DNA of 64,000 bases from Glossina fuscipes (lineage: Eukaryota; Arthropoda; Insecta; Diptera; Glossinidae). The notes under the pieces were generated by a model. It saw only the letters and a program-made list of their open reading frames with translations, made no database searches and was not told the DNA's origin. Both the position numbers and the translations under genes were made by a program. Location: assembly GCF_014805625.2 (NCBI RefSeq), contig NW_023998415.1, positions 16,932,724 through 16,996,723 on the forward strand. Reading direction: 5' to 3'. Positions 44,779 through 56,221 of this stretch are shown piece by piece. Each line of letters begins with the position of its first letter. Position 1 is the first letter of the stretch.

Positions 44779-46369
44779 GTATATCAATATATATATATAT
44801 ATCAATATATATACACATATATGCACATATAACGCACATACAAATTAACAAAAGTCCTTAATAAGTTTTCTTCGAAAAATGTATAACAAAATCGATCTAA
44901 GCTGAAATATTTGAAAATGAAGGATTTTCAGGAAAAAAAAATTTTACGATATATGCGCATAGACTCGTATATATGCACTCATGCTCCCGTTCATTGTGAA
45001 AATGGTAAAAGCGTATAAGAAACTATAACATAAAATAAAAAAAAAAAAATAAATAAATAAAAAAATTCACCTTTGTTGCACATACACGCACATACATTTA
45101 TATCCATTTCATAATAACATTGCAACTACCAGTATGGACAACAGAGCGAAAAACATTTTTATTCTTTACACTCACTGCTCATCTTAAAATGAGGTCATAT
45201 TCCCTTAATCACACTTCGATGTGTTCGATAAATTGAAGTAGACATCCTCGTCTTTTATTTAAAATTATAATAATTTTTTACTGAGCGTATTGGCCGATTC
45301 AGCGCTGCTGGCCAACAGAATTTAATGAATTCTTTGCATTATTGCGAATTTGAAATATATTTTCCACCGTTTATTGGTTTAAATTGTTTCAATACTTTTC
45401 CGCAGGCATTTTATTGCCTTTCAGAGATCAGAGACCGTTCTATTGAGTATCTTTGTATATAGTATATAGTATAGTCAGTCAAAATGTTTTACATGAAAAG
45501 CAATATTTTATCTGACTCCTTAGAAAGGGTTTAGAATATCTTCAAAGCTCACATCATCATCAATGTTCGATTTATATCAATTTTGACATACGTATCAACT
45601 AAAAACAATTATTAGAGATCTAATGAATTACATATGTGCACATGTGTGCACATAAATATGTTCGTGTTAGAACTTAATGAAATTGATCTTGTCTGCCTGT
45701 AGTTAAGTGGCAAACTTGAGTTTCATAGAATAACTGACAATTCCACTATAAGCAAGATACGTTATAAGTTTGTCCTATAGTTCGTATAGAAGGATTGAGA
45801 TGAGTATAGCTTCCGACATATTTCAAATTTTATGCTTTGCTGCGCAAGAGCGAAGAGTTTTATTGGAGCAATGACCACAACCGTAACCGTTGAAAGTTCA
45901 AAATCATGTAATAGAATGACAAGAACCACCCGATTAGAAGCCCCCCAATTATTTATCCTTTAAACGGGGGAAACAAGAGCAATACTTACAAGGCGGAAGA
46001 GATGCTTGCATAAGCGCATGAAAATCTCACACATCTTCGCTTGTCTTTGGTTTGTAAAGAGATATTATTTGTAATGATCAAATAGAGAGATTAGACTCTT
46101 AGGCACTTTAACATTTTTCCAATATTTTGAATGTCACCTCAGAAACAATAATGATACATACATGCATCCGATTTAAAACAGAATACAAGTAACGAAACAA
46201 ATCGTTTTTTTAACTATAACTTCCTTTATTTTTTTTTATTATTATATGAATTTTTAAAATAATTAAATATTCATGAAAATATTTTCTAATTAATTTTTTT
46301 TTTCCCAAGGCAGCTTTAAGTGTGCAATTGTTATGATCGTCGTATATATATATATATAAATATTTATAT
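43950..46369. other. intergenic, microsatellite-rich
   Basis: No gene was found. (GAAT)n at 44527-44554, a 180-base TA/ATAC-rich low-complexity block at 44650-44830, and poly-A tracts near 45040-45065. No first exon for SH2 copy B was recognised here. Confidence 0.5.
44527..44554. repeat. (GAAT)n microsatellite
   Basis: Seven GAAT units in a row. Confidence 0.9.
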
Positions 46370-46760
46370 ATATATATAAGGTTTGTAACTCCGAGAAGGA
46401 AGCTTCAGAGATCTGGTAAGGTGCTGTTGACGAGCGTCTATAATTCGGAATCCATCTAACAAGGTCCGTCCGTTTGTCCGCCCATCTTGTTTAATATCTG
46501 CTATAAATTACACAAGAATTTCCCTTCTGTAAAAATGAAGAGATCGCTTTCCTGTTTGACAACGTTATGCAAATCGTTTAAATGACACGCCTACAAAAAA
46601 CAATATAAGCTGAAAATATCTCTGCTTTATTGATTTTTTGCTCATTTCTCATCACCTATAATAGATATATGACAGAAGTTTCCATTTATATTCTGCAAAG
46701 AATGGCGCACGCCCACCCAGTATGAATAAAGTATGATAATCCAGTCGTATTTTTTTATTT
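46370..46760 (+). repeat. dispersed repeat, well-preserved copy
   Basis: TTTGTAACTCCGAGAAGGAA, then GCTTCAGAGATCTGGTAAGG, TAATTCGGAATCCATCTAAC, GGTCCGTCCGTTTGTCCG, and later GACACGCCTACA. The order matches the copy at 36.7-37.1 kb. GACACGCCTAC is repeated at 55.4 kb. Confidence 0.65.
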
Positions 46761-47525
46761 CCTTCTTGACCTGTTTCCACGACAAAGACAATAACGGCAT
46801 ATGAAAGTTTTTTTTTTATTTCAATAGCTAAATACCGTTTTCTTACTTTTTGCAGAGAAATTCAGAACAATTTGGAAAATTAATAATTCTTAAGGCGCAA
46901 CATTTTTATTAATACATATATGATTTCGAATAGAAATTAAACAAAAAGAAAATAATTAAGTGACCAGATGAACAGATGAGCCGAATTAATTTGATTCGAA
47001 TTTTCAATTTTTCGATTGCAGATAAGAGCTCAAGTTTCTATGTATATACATGCATATATAGACAACCGAAGTTTCATCTTGAATATACCCAAGCTGGATC
47101 AAATGATGACAATCGATGCGGTTAATCAAGCGTAAATATTTTTTTGTTTATTTTACGAAAATTTCATCTTTTTAAAGATTTTCTTTTCAAAATCATGCTA
47201 AAAATAATTTCATTACACTTACAATGACGAATGAAATCTTATAATAGTTCCATATGACGTAACTGAAAAATGTTGTCCTGGCAAAAAGAGAGATTTAACT
47301 GTTCTCTCACTTTCCAAACTCTATTGATATATATCATTAATATGTTATTGTTGTTGTTATATTCCTTTTTAATTGCAAACGATTATCGTAATAAAAGATT
47401 TCGATATAAATGGTCCGACAATACTGTATTATATATAAATGTTTTACTAGTTTTTTTTTTTTTTTTGACATTTCCGTAAAATGGAAAAACATCATTGTGT
47501 ACGTTGACAAAAGGCGAGAAAACAT
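46761..47525. other. intergenic, no gene seen
   Basis: AT-rich with poly-T at 47451-47466. No coding exon recognised; the missing first exon of SH2 copy B was searched for here without success. Confidence 0.45.
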
Positions 47526-48206
47526 ATCACTCAATAAGTTTCCGGTCTTATGGTAGCACTCATAGACAGACCCACATGATTTCTCGATACTATAAACCGT
47601 GTACAAAATAAAATATCATGACATTCTGACAATTAGTTTATAGATTGCAGTTGTGTTAGTGAGCCCAGTTTTCAAAACAATGAATAAGAGAGATTACGCA
47701 ATGGTTTCCAATGAATGAAAGCTAATGTTGAACAGCTAAGCAGTGGGTTAATAAGTTCGGCAGCAGGAAAGCCAACCGCTACTGACGAACACTAATGATG
47801 CTGGTCGCGCCACGAAAGATGAAAAAAAAAGTTTACAAAATCGTTGTACAAACTGAGATTGCGTCTTGAAGATATCAGACGGCTCAGACTATATCAGACT
47901 ATTTTGAATGAACATTCGTTCATGAGAAGAGGGTGAAGTGTTTGCTCAACGTATTGAGCACGGCTTGGTGCTATTCAAGCGAAATGCAAAAGGATTTATT
48001 GATGCGATAAGTAGATCTACCACTCAATGAGCGGAGTGCACAACTATCGGCGAAAGCCGTCTTCTCTAAACTTGTAAACTAATGATCGGAATGTTGTGAA
48101 ATTTTGACACGAATCGCTTGTAGGTGCACACTGTTCCGAAATCCTCCAGTGTCTTTCAACGGTGTTGCCACATATGTGTCGAGTCAGAGATTTATTGAGT
48201 GATATG
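47526..48206 (+). mobile_element. decayed mariner-family element, copy 3 (different subfamily)
   Basis: Flanked by inverted ends: ATATCACTCAATAAGTTTCC at about 47524 and, reversed, TTATTGAGTGATATGA near 48192. The inside carries mariner coding relics with frameshifts: an ATGAATAAGAGAG start near 47678, GKPTATDE near 47769, KKKVYKIVVQTEIAS near 47825, TILNEHSFMRR near 47900 and FKRNAKGFI near 47976, the last resembling the FKRNPK.FL block before the first catalytic aspartate. Central and 3' coding parts are missing. Its end lies only 56 bases upstream of SH2-B exon 2. Confidence 0.8.
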
Positions 48207-48261
48207 ATAGCTAAAATATAGAGTATTGAACGTTCATGCATCCATCTATTTTTGCTTATAG

Positions 48262-50804
48262 ATGCAATGAAAATGAGAAAGTGGAACGAAACACTAACTC
48301 TGAAGAAGATGACTCATCCACCGAATGGAACAATTGTGTACGATTTTCGGATAAACCACCTTTGGTAAGAACTAAATTTGAAAAACTGTAATGCGACTCA
48401 TATAATAAGCTTCGTGGCAGATGTGTACGATTTATCCGCGATTGGATCAAGTTCAGTCAATGGGTATTTTTTTTCATCTACAGCTAATTTTTAAAGATTT
48501 CGAGAAATATTAAATTTTTTGGTTAGGAAATTTGCTTTTCCACCCTGGAGTATAATTGCTTGCAATCTTGTTATGTTATATTTATATAGTTAAAGGGTCA
48601 GACGGTCGGAGGTTATAGCGGATAAGCGCACGTGTCAATAGAAAAGTTTGCTAGTTCGTTATTAATAGATAAAACGGGAGGGTGAGGCGGCGGGGGCGGG
48701 GTCATTGTTTATCCAACAAACACGGACGATCGAAACCTTCTTTTCGGATGGACTGATGTTCCTTGCCCTGGGCTATTTTACACCCCGCTCTGTCAACGAC
48801 CTCGTTCGGCCTACAATTTTGTCTGGAAGACCCCAAACAAGCGGTATTGAATTCACTGAGGTCTTACAGTGTCAAAAGAATATTATTTTATTCTTAGCGA
48901 AGGTACGTAAGTAGGTTATAGCAGATATATTACTATTATTATTATTATTAATTTCGCCAGAGAAATAAATTCTAAGACTAAACTCTTAAAAGCACTAGCA
49001 TCTAAGGCTATCGGCTTTTATTATTATTATTATTAAAAACTCTACCGCACTTGAGATTCGAACCCACGACCATTGACTTGCTAGTCGAGACTCTTGCCTA
49101 CTCGGCCACTCAGGCGGATATAGCAGATATAAATTGTATAGAGCCTACCAAAAAAAAACATTAATTGAAATGTGGTCCTAAATGACTAAATATGTAATTT
49201 TATAAAAATACTTTGCAATTTTGTACATATTGATCCAAATTCGAATAGCTATGTATGCAGAATATAGATTCTTTTTGAGGTGACTGACTATAGGCGTATT
49301 ATTTGTTTTTAATGATTTTTTTTTTATTATAGGTGAAGCGTTTAACGATGGGTTTTCTAAAAGCCCATGAGGAGTCGAGACCTTTAGTTAATTTAGATAC
49401 ACCCACAGGAGAAGTTAAAACTGAAGAAAACTCAATTTCAAGAGATACGGAGATTTCGATAGACCTACAAATCTATTCTAATGGTTATGTTAATGAAGAC
49501 AACTTCGGACCTGATACTTTCATTAGTAGTAAATTCGGCGACTCTTGCCGTCAGTCATTAACAGCTTTCCCAGCATTGGATATACCTAATGTGAACGATA
49601 GTAGTGAATATAAATTAAGGAACAGGCACCTTCGAGAAACGAGCAGCGGTAAATATTTCAAATTCCGTTAAGAGTATTCGTTAATATTAATCTTGCTTCT
49701 TTTACCTATCGAAAATATTTCATATAAATATATTTCCCAATTTGTTCTCCAATGCAGCGAATTCGAGTCCAAAGACATTTGCAAACCGTTTAAAATCAAC
49801 GCATCCGAAATACAATCAGACCAGTACTAGTTCAGAAAAAAGCGAATGTTGGTCGTCTGAAAAAGAAGAGATTGAACTTAAAGATGCGCCGTGGTTTCAA
49901 GCTGGTATTTCTAGAGAAATAGCTGAAGAGGTATTGGCTTCGAAAAGCCCGGGTGCCTTTTTCGTTAGACGTAGTGCATCAAAGCTTGGCTGTTACGCAT
50001 TGACACTTAGAATATCATCGCCTGTAGAACCTAAGACGGCTAATTATATTATATTAAATACCGTCAACGGTTACAAAATTAAGGTAGGGATAAGAAGAGA
50101 ACTACGGGACATATGAACACGCACATACTAACCTCCAATACAGAATGATTTCTTCCCGATTTGGCTGCGATCGACATTCGCAGCCTATTTATTATTTTTA
50201 TTTTTTTGAAAAAACACATCTCAATTGATAACAAGCTTCCAAAATTCCTTCGGTCAGCCAAATGTATAGTTAAGCAGCTTTAGGTAATAAACATCTTAGA
50301 GTGTAAAGTTGTTCTCCGTTCGCTTCAGAAATCACTCATTTTTCTACTGAAATAAAGTTAATATTTTGAGATATGTGTCATTTTCATATAATCCATACAA
50401 AAGGGGTGGGAATTCCGATCATTGCGTCCAGGAATATATTTGAAATATATATGTACGTACAATGAATGCTCTTGTATGACTTAGCTGAACCTCTTACCGT
50501 GGTCATATCTTTTTTTTTATAATTTTAATATTAATCGTCTTTTGAAATGGCGCCATATGTGTGTATAGAAGAGATATAATCAATAAATGTCTTTTCTTTT
50601 CAGGGATTTCGAAAAGAATTCAAAACGCTGAAGGCCTTAATAACGCATCATTCTGTAATGCCCGAACTGTTGCCTGTACCGTTGGCCCTGCCCAGACCTC
50701 CAAATCTATCCAGCTCTCGTCGAAATATGGACGATTTCGATACTTACGAATCTTTGAAGATGTTTTTCCAATATATAGAAGCCAATAATCGGATGGACAC
50801 TTAA
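48262..50804 (+). CDS. tensin-type SH2 adaptor protein, copy B (first exon not found)
   Basis: Paralogue of copy A in opposite orientation. Four exons seen: 48262-48364, 49333-49648, 49758-50083 and 50604-50804. Junction phases are identical to copy A (2/1, 0, 1/2, 0). Exon 2 begins with one base of a split codon, so a first exon equivalent to copy A's must exist upstream, but none was identified. Visible protein is about 314 aa: WNNCVRFSDKPPL, VKRLTMGFLKAHEESRPLV, SNGYVNEDNFGP, then the SH2 domain starting APWFQAGISREIAEEV, with FFVRRS (phosphotyrosine Arg retained, Glu replaced by Arg), ALITHHSVMPELLPVPLALP and a DTYESLKMFF tail. Intron 2 (968 bases) contains SINE copy 2. If the first exon is lost, the gene would be a pseudogene, though the seen exons are fully open. 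Confidence 0.85.
48930..49118 (-). mobile_element. tRNA-derived SINE, copy 2, with 13-bp target-site duplication
   Basis: Minus-strand insertion in SH2-B intron 2. Head begins CCGCCTGAGTGGCCGAGTAG; box B is GGTTCGAATCT. The body has GCCGATAGCCTTAGATGCTA; the tail is a TAA/TAG run. An extra (TAA)n expansion lies between head and body compared with copy 1. Perfect 13-base direct repeats TATAGCAGATATA (48917-48929 and 49119-49131) flank the element, which is direct evidence for retroposition. Confidence 0.93.
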
Positions 50805-52173
50805 AGATTTATAATCCGACCATTGATTTTAATAGCTTACAGCGCATCTACAGCGAAAGAATGTATGTGTATATATATTCATTAATAAATCCTATCAGCA
50901 TATGAAAAACCATGTTCGCCTTAGGGCGTATATTGAATGCCCACCAAACGCTTTCTTGCATTTTCTCACTTTCAGTTTTTATGGATTTTTTCTTTTCTTT
51001 CTTTACCGGGATACTATGTGCCGAATCCCGAAGGGCGAGGAACGGAAAAAAGCGCAACTTTAAAAATCCGTTCTTCTTTGTAACATACGTATTCTGGCTG
51101 TAATAAAACTCATTGCATTAAATAATCCAAAAAAGTTTGCAACAAAAAAAATAATATTTAAAGAAAAAAAGCTTTTACAAACGTTTCGTAATAAAACGCA
51201 GGAAGAATTTATTTTTTGTGATTTTTATCGACGATAAGGTGAGTATCAAATGGCTACTTACAGCCCTGCTTCCAATGCCATATTCTTCCAGTTTATATGT
51301 GTAATATTTTAGAACGGGGGTCCAAATTGATCTATTAATTGTTGAAAAAGAAAGAAGAAGATGAAACAAAGAAGTTGGAAGAAGCAGACAACATATTTGT
51401 TGACTAATAATTTTTTTCTTTGTTTAATAAAAGTAAGTAGAAGAGCATAAATTTAAATTCGGCGCCATCGCAAATAAATTATTGGCGATGCAAGCCACGG
51501 GCTAAAGAATTAAACAAAAAAATATTATTTTGGCAGCTTTGAGCAAAAATTTAGTTACAGCGAGAAATGCCATCGGCTACGCCTCTCAATGTTTTCATAC
51601 TTGAGCTATTGGCAACAATGTTGTAAATAATTTTCATTAGTTGCATTTAAGTAAAGAAGAAGACTTGTTTGTTTGCTTTACTTATTCGCTTTGTTTATGT
51701 TCATAACTAAAAACAAACGTTAAAATTATATATTTTTCTTCTTCTTCTATTCAGGGAATCAACAACCAAAAACTTGCTGTGATGTGTGAAAAAAGACCCA
51801 ATGATCAAGTATATCATGTGTTAGTAAAATCTACACACACGAACAATGGATTTTATAAATGTAGGAATGATATTTATTTAGCCGCAAAAGCGCCGTTATT
51901 TGTTAAACGCTTTGTATGGATATTTAATTTTTTTGTGGAAAAGCATTTCTTTTTGCAAAGTTTTCGCGCCGTCAACATTTTAAAATGTACTTGCATTATG
52001 ACAATACTACTTATTTTAGGAAATGGCAACATTGTACAACTACGATTTTCTATTGGCAATATTCTTTACATAAAGTAGGTTTTATTTATTGTAGAATTGA
52101 TTTCGTCAGAGGGACTAATATTTTGTTTTATGTTTTAATTGAAGGTCTTAACAATATTCCATCGCAAAAGAGT
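50805..52173. other. intergenic between SH2-B and Hsc20
   Basis: No confident gene. After an acceptor-like TTCTATTCAG (51745-51754) an open frame runs about 108 codons to near 52078 (residues include CEKRPNDQVYHVLVKSTHT), with no recognised domain and no donor seen. It may be upstream leader sequence of Hsc20 or chance. Confidence 0.35.
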
Positions 52174-53117
52174 ATGAAACGGTTTTTTAAAACTAACTTA
52201 ACTGTACATGTGCGAAAACCGCAATGGGGGGCAGCACAAAGTAACGTTATGCAAAATCGATGTTTATGCAATAGCATAGCTAGACCAAGTTTACATTTGG
52301 ATTTAGAATGTAAAGAAATTATATATCAAGGCTTGGTAAATCAACAACAGAGAAGAGGTTATGCACCTACAATTTCATCCACTTTAGTCAAGGAATGCTG
52401 GAATTGTAAGAAATCTCTCGACATGTCGACGGAAGCTATGATGTGTGGAAATTGTCATCACTTGCAAGACGTTGACAAGGATATTGTAAGTTTTAAATAT
52501 ATTCCTGATTACATAAAAATAGTGCTTATCAAATCTTCGCAGAATTATTTTAACTTAATGAATATAGCACAAGATTTCTCACTCGATGCGCAATCTTTAA
52601 CTAAACGCTTTCGTCAAATGCAATCAATAGTGCATCCTGATAAATTCAGTAATAAGTATGTATAATGTGTGATTGCGAGTAATTTTATGAATGTATTTAG
52701 ATGTAGAAAAATCATTTTAGGTCTTCACGTGAACAAAACAATTCAGCCGATTGGAGTTCTTTAATTAATAAGGCTTATAAAACATTATTGATACCCATAG
52801 AACGTGGTCAGTATTTGTTAAATTTAAGTGGTCTTCAATTACCTCAAGATAATAGCGCACTAAATAAGGAATTTCTTATGGAAATGATGGAGCGTAATGA
52901 ACAAGTTGAAGATGCCACTAACATCGAAGATCTCAAAAAGTTGAGCAAACGTCTAAAAGACGATTTAGAAAAAAAAGTGCTCGAATTGAGTCGAGCCTTT
53001 AATGATAGTAATTTTGAGGTTGCACAGTTGTTGCTAATAGAAATGAAATATTTAATTAGCATAGAGAATAGTGTTAAAAATAAATCACAAACATTGATGA
53101 ACGGAATTAGCTCTTGA
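52174..53117 (+). CDS. Hsc20: iron-sulfur cluster co-chaperone HscB/Hsc20
   Basis: Mitochondrial J-domain co-chaperone that brings the scaffold protein ISCU to the Hsp70 partner for Fe-S cluster transfer. Three exons, 52174-52485, 52543-52655 and 52721-53117, give 273 aa. The N-terminus (about 1-60) is basic with few acidic residues, as in a transit peptide. Two CxxC pairs, CWNC (75-78) and CGNC (91-94), form the metazoan zinc-binding domain. The J-domain begins YFNLMNIAQDFSLD and holds HPD at 135-137 in the VHPDKFSNK loop. INKAYKTLLIPIERGQYLL leads to the C-terminal three-helix domain that binds ISCU, containing FLMEMMERNEQVEDA. The 57-base intron 1 is in frame and stop-free. The start is the ATG nearest the basic stretch; the frame is open farther upstream. 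Confidence 0.95.
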
Positions 53118-54271
53118 GAAAGTGAGAGCGAGAATATTTCAAAGGAGATCAGATAGAGAGAGGGAAAATCGTTGTGAATTGTCATCATGAAACCTGTTGG
53201 ATATTTGCAAAATTATAACATGACTCAGCTGTATTTGTACACCTCGCAGGCTTACATACGTAATACACGTGATTGATATTGATGGTGGCTTTCATAAGCT
53301 ATTCAAAGTTGCGGGGATTTTTTTTTAGTATTTTCTTATACTATCAGTTATATATTTAATATTTAAGTTTTCAAATCTTAGTTTAATTGGAATGTCTAAG
53401 TAGACTCATATGTCCGTAAATTGCATAGTGAAAGATACAAATTTTCAATGTGATATTCTTTAAAATAAGCATTTTAGTTTACTCATATTAACCAACAGTG
53501 CTCAGTGACTATGTGAAATTTCGAACTACTAGCTTTTTAATTTTATTTAATAATAATAGTGAGTGTGCGCACGTTTAGGCAGCATAACGTGTAACCTGTT
53601 ATGAATATATCTGCGAAAAATTATACATTGTTAAAATAAACAACAAATATTAAACAAATTTTACAAAGAAAAAATCAATAAAAAAATCGATTTATTTTCC
53701 ATTTTAACTGAAACGAAATTATTTCTCTCGACATTCGAAATTAAAAGATTGTTGATCTTGATTTAGAGAATACTGCCAGCCAGCAGCTCTTTCAGCGCTA
53801 TCGGCATTGACGCGGTAAAAAAAAAAAATATGCAAATCATCTTCTATTTATTATTATTATTATTTTTTATGAGGCGGAACGTTTTGCATGTTTACTTCTC
53901 TATGTAAGTTGTTTTTCGTTTTTGAACTTCCGCAATGAAAAGCAATGAACAATATGGCCTTATGGCCTCGTTGAAATACTCCGATCGCGGGAATAATAAA
54001 AAGGGCGTAAAAGAGAAGAATCAGAGGAGAAGAATCTATGAAATTTTTTAAAGATACCATACCATATATAAGAACTTTTTTCCACTCAATGAAGCAGATT
54101 CCAGAATTTTGTAATTGTCATCATGTAAGGAAAATAATTGCACATTTTTAATTGTTCCCGAACAGGGCAGTTCAAGTTTAAATAGAAATGATCCCCGCCC
54201 CCAAATTTATGCATGATATCAAAGACTATATCGCATACTTTGTGATTAACACGGTTTTTCCCCTATTTCAG

Positions 54272-54320
54272 TATCAAGCAAGAACCTGTCGAATACAATG
54301 ACAATCAATTCTATAAATAG
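54272..54320 (+). other. possible orphan terminal exon with IKQEP motif
   Basis: A strong acceptor-like CCCCTATTTCAG is followed by a frame reading IKQEPVEYNDNQFYK and TAG, then at once by AATAAA (54322). IKQE fits the SUMO-attachment consensus (hydrophobic-K-x-E). No partner exon was found, so it may be chance. Confidence 0.22.
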
Positions 54321-55159
54321 GAATAAAAAAGGATTTAATTAATCTAGTGTTTTGTAATTTTCTTTTTTTTGTATTTGTCAAAACTAAACGACATAGCCCT
54401 CAGAGGTACTTTTTCTTTCTATTTTTACTATCTATATCATTACTATTAAATACATTATATGTACAGTAATGGATAATGGGTTTACATTATGTGGAAAGTA
54501 TCAATCTGATCGGATGGAATTATCCCCTTGACATTTACCGTATGTGTCCACATTGCTTGAGAAAGATATGTTACATTGGTGAATACTGCTGGCAGAGTTT
54601 AAAAGTGTCTTAAAATACGTATTTTTTGGAATTGCAAGAATAGAAGGATAAAATTATTTAACTTTTTTAGAGAGGTGACGATTGCAGAGCGCAAAGGAAT
54701 AATTCATAACGTAGTCAATGGATTTGAAAAAAAAAAAGAAAAAAATTCTTTAATTTACATGATTTTCTCCTCCTCATTCAATACTTTTGGGCATCAAATC
54801 ATAGAAGTTAAAGAACGAAATAAGAAATTTTGCATTTTATTGATTGTGACGTATTTTTGATATCGGCCATGTTAATACCATAGATGAACATATTGAAATA
54901 TTTTCTTAATTGTGGGCGTGTCAGTTTAAATTTTAAATGACTTTGGAAAATATTATTTGTATTAAGATTGAGCTCAATTGCTTTCATAGCTTGTAAGTAA
55001 TATTTTTTTTATTCATAATACATATATATATATATATAAATTGATCAGATTTTTTTGCCTTTAACTGAGAATAAATATATAGATTCCGTATTAATTTTTG
55101 CGACCTTGTTTCTAATGGACATATCCGTGTGTTACAAAGCAAAATTATTAATAATTAAA

Positions 55160-55450
55160 TACATCCACCACCGAAGGATAAGAGGTAGAATCGGTCAAAC
55201 TTAAACCCAAGTTTTAACTGCTTTGTGAAAACCTCAAAAACTTTATGAATTCTCTCATAGATTCTTAACCAGTGGCAAATTCGGAACGTGCCTAAGTGCA
55301 CAATGTGCCGTCTGCCCAATTCTTATAGTATCATATAGTGGTCAACGTTCACCAGTTCGAAAATAAGAATATATCGTCTATAAATTTGCAAAAGAATTTG
55401 AAAATATGCCTAAAGAGGTCGAAGGACACGCCTACAGTGCAACAAAAACT
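55160..55450 (+). repeat. dispersed repeat fragment
   Basis: CATCCACCACCGAAGGATAA is near-identical to the block at 36.71 kb, and GACACGCCTACAGTGC matches the block at 46.58 kb. Part of the same family as the other copies. Confidence 0.5.
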
Positions 55451-56221
55451 AAAAACACGTTTGCTTTTCGTGCTTTTTTTTTGCTTATTATTTGGCAACT
55501 GGGATCCATTTTTTTATTGCAAAAATCCGTCAGTTCCATCGATGGAAGATATAAGAGATACGATTCTTTCGTGCAAATTTTAGCGATCGATTAATGCAGA
55601 TCTGAAAATCGTTCGGTGTTTTTCTAATCAAGAGCGTGTCTGTATATATTTTTTTCTATAGCCCTCCTCGATATGGGCACGGATCGCAATTAATTTCGAG
55701 CTTTTTTTTTTTTTCTTGCAGAAAATTAATAAAAATATGAAAGTCTAGCTGGGGCTTCGTTACGCAAGTAAAATGACCAAAATTAATTCAATGCGAAATT
55801 AAAAACAAATTAGAGCAAATTTAAGCTTTCCAAGGAATATGCATAAATTGTCTCAATTTATCAAAACGCTATTAAATTAATAGAAATTATTTGCATTGAG
55901 TGCAAATTTTACTTTAACGTTAAAAAAAAACTAATTCCACGAGTTAGTGTAACGCTCTTTATGAAAAAAGAAACCAGAAAACAGAAAAAACAAAAAAAAA
56001 AACAACAGAAATAATTTTTATGAAAAATATCTATGTGCACAGTGTGTTGTTGTTGGCTGTATTGTTACGTCTTAATTGTAATTCACAAATAAGAAATAAT
56101 AAATACAACAAATTTACCAGCACATGTTCATTGACGTTCATTCTTAATTTAAACGCTCGCTCAAAGGGCAGTTATTCCTTTGATTAACAGCTCGTTAGAC
56201 CGTACACCGCTCGCATTGGCT

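Larger units (their letters stand above)
53118..56221. other. intergenic between Hsc20 and GGH
   Basis: No complete gene. Contains a possible orphan terminal exon (54272-54320), GTGGGCGTGTC near 54911, a dispersed-repeat fragment at 55.16-55.45 kb and A/T runs. Likely Hsc20 3' UTR at the left (AATAAA near 53635) and GGH promoter at the right. Confidence 0.45.

Noticed and set aside
44625..44861. 78-codon open frame
   Set aside because: Translation of a TA/ATAC microsatellite block.
35490..50804. True tensin gene
   Set aside because: Only the SH2 class resembles tensin; phosphatase-like, C2 and PTB domains are absent from both copies.
52844..53188. 114-codon minus-strand frame
   Set aside because: Antisense shadow of Hsc20 exon 3.
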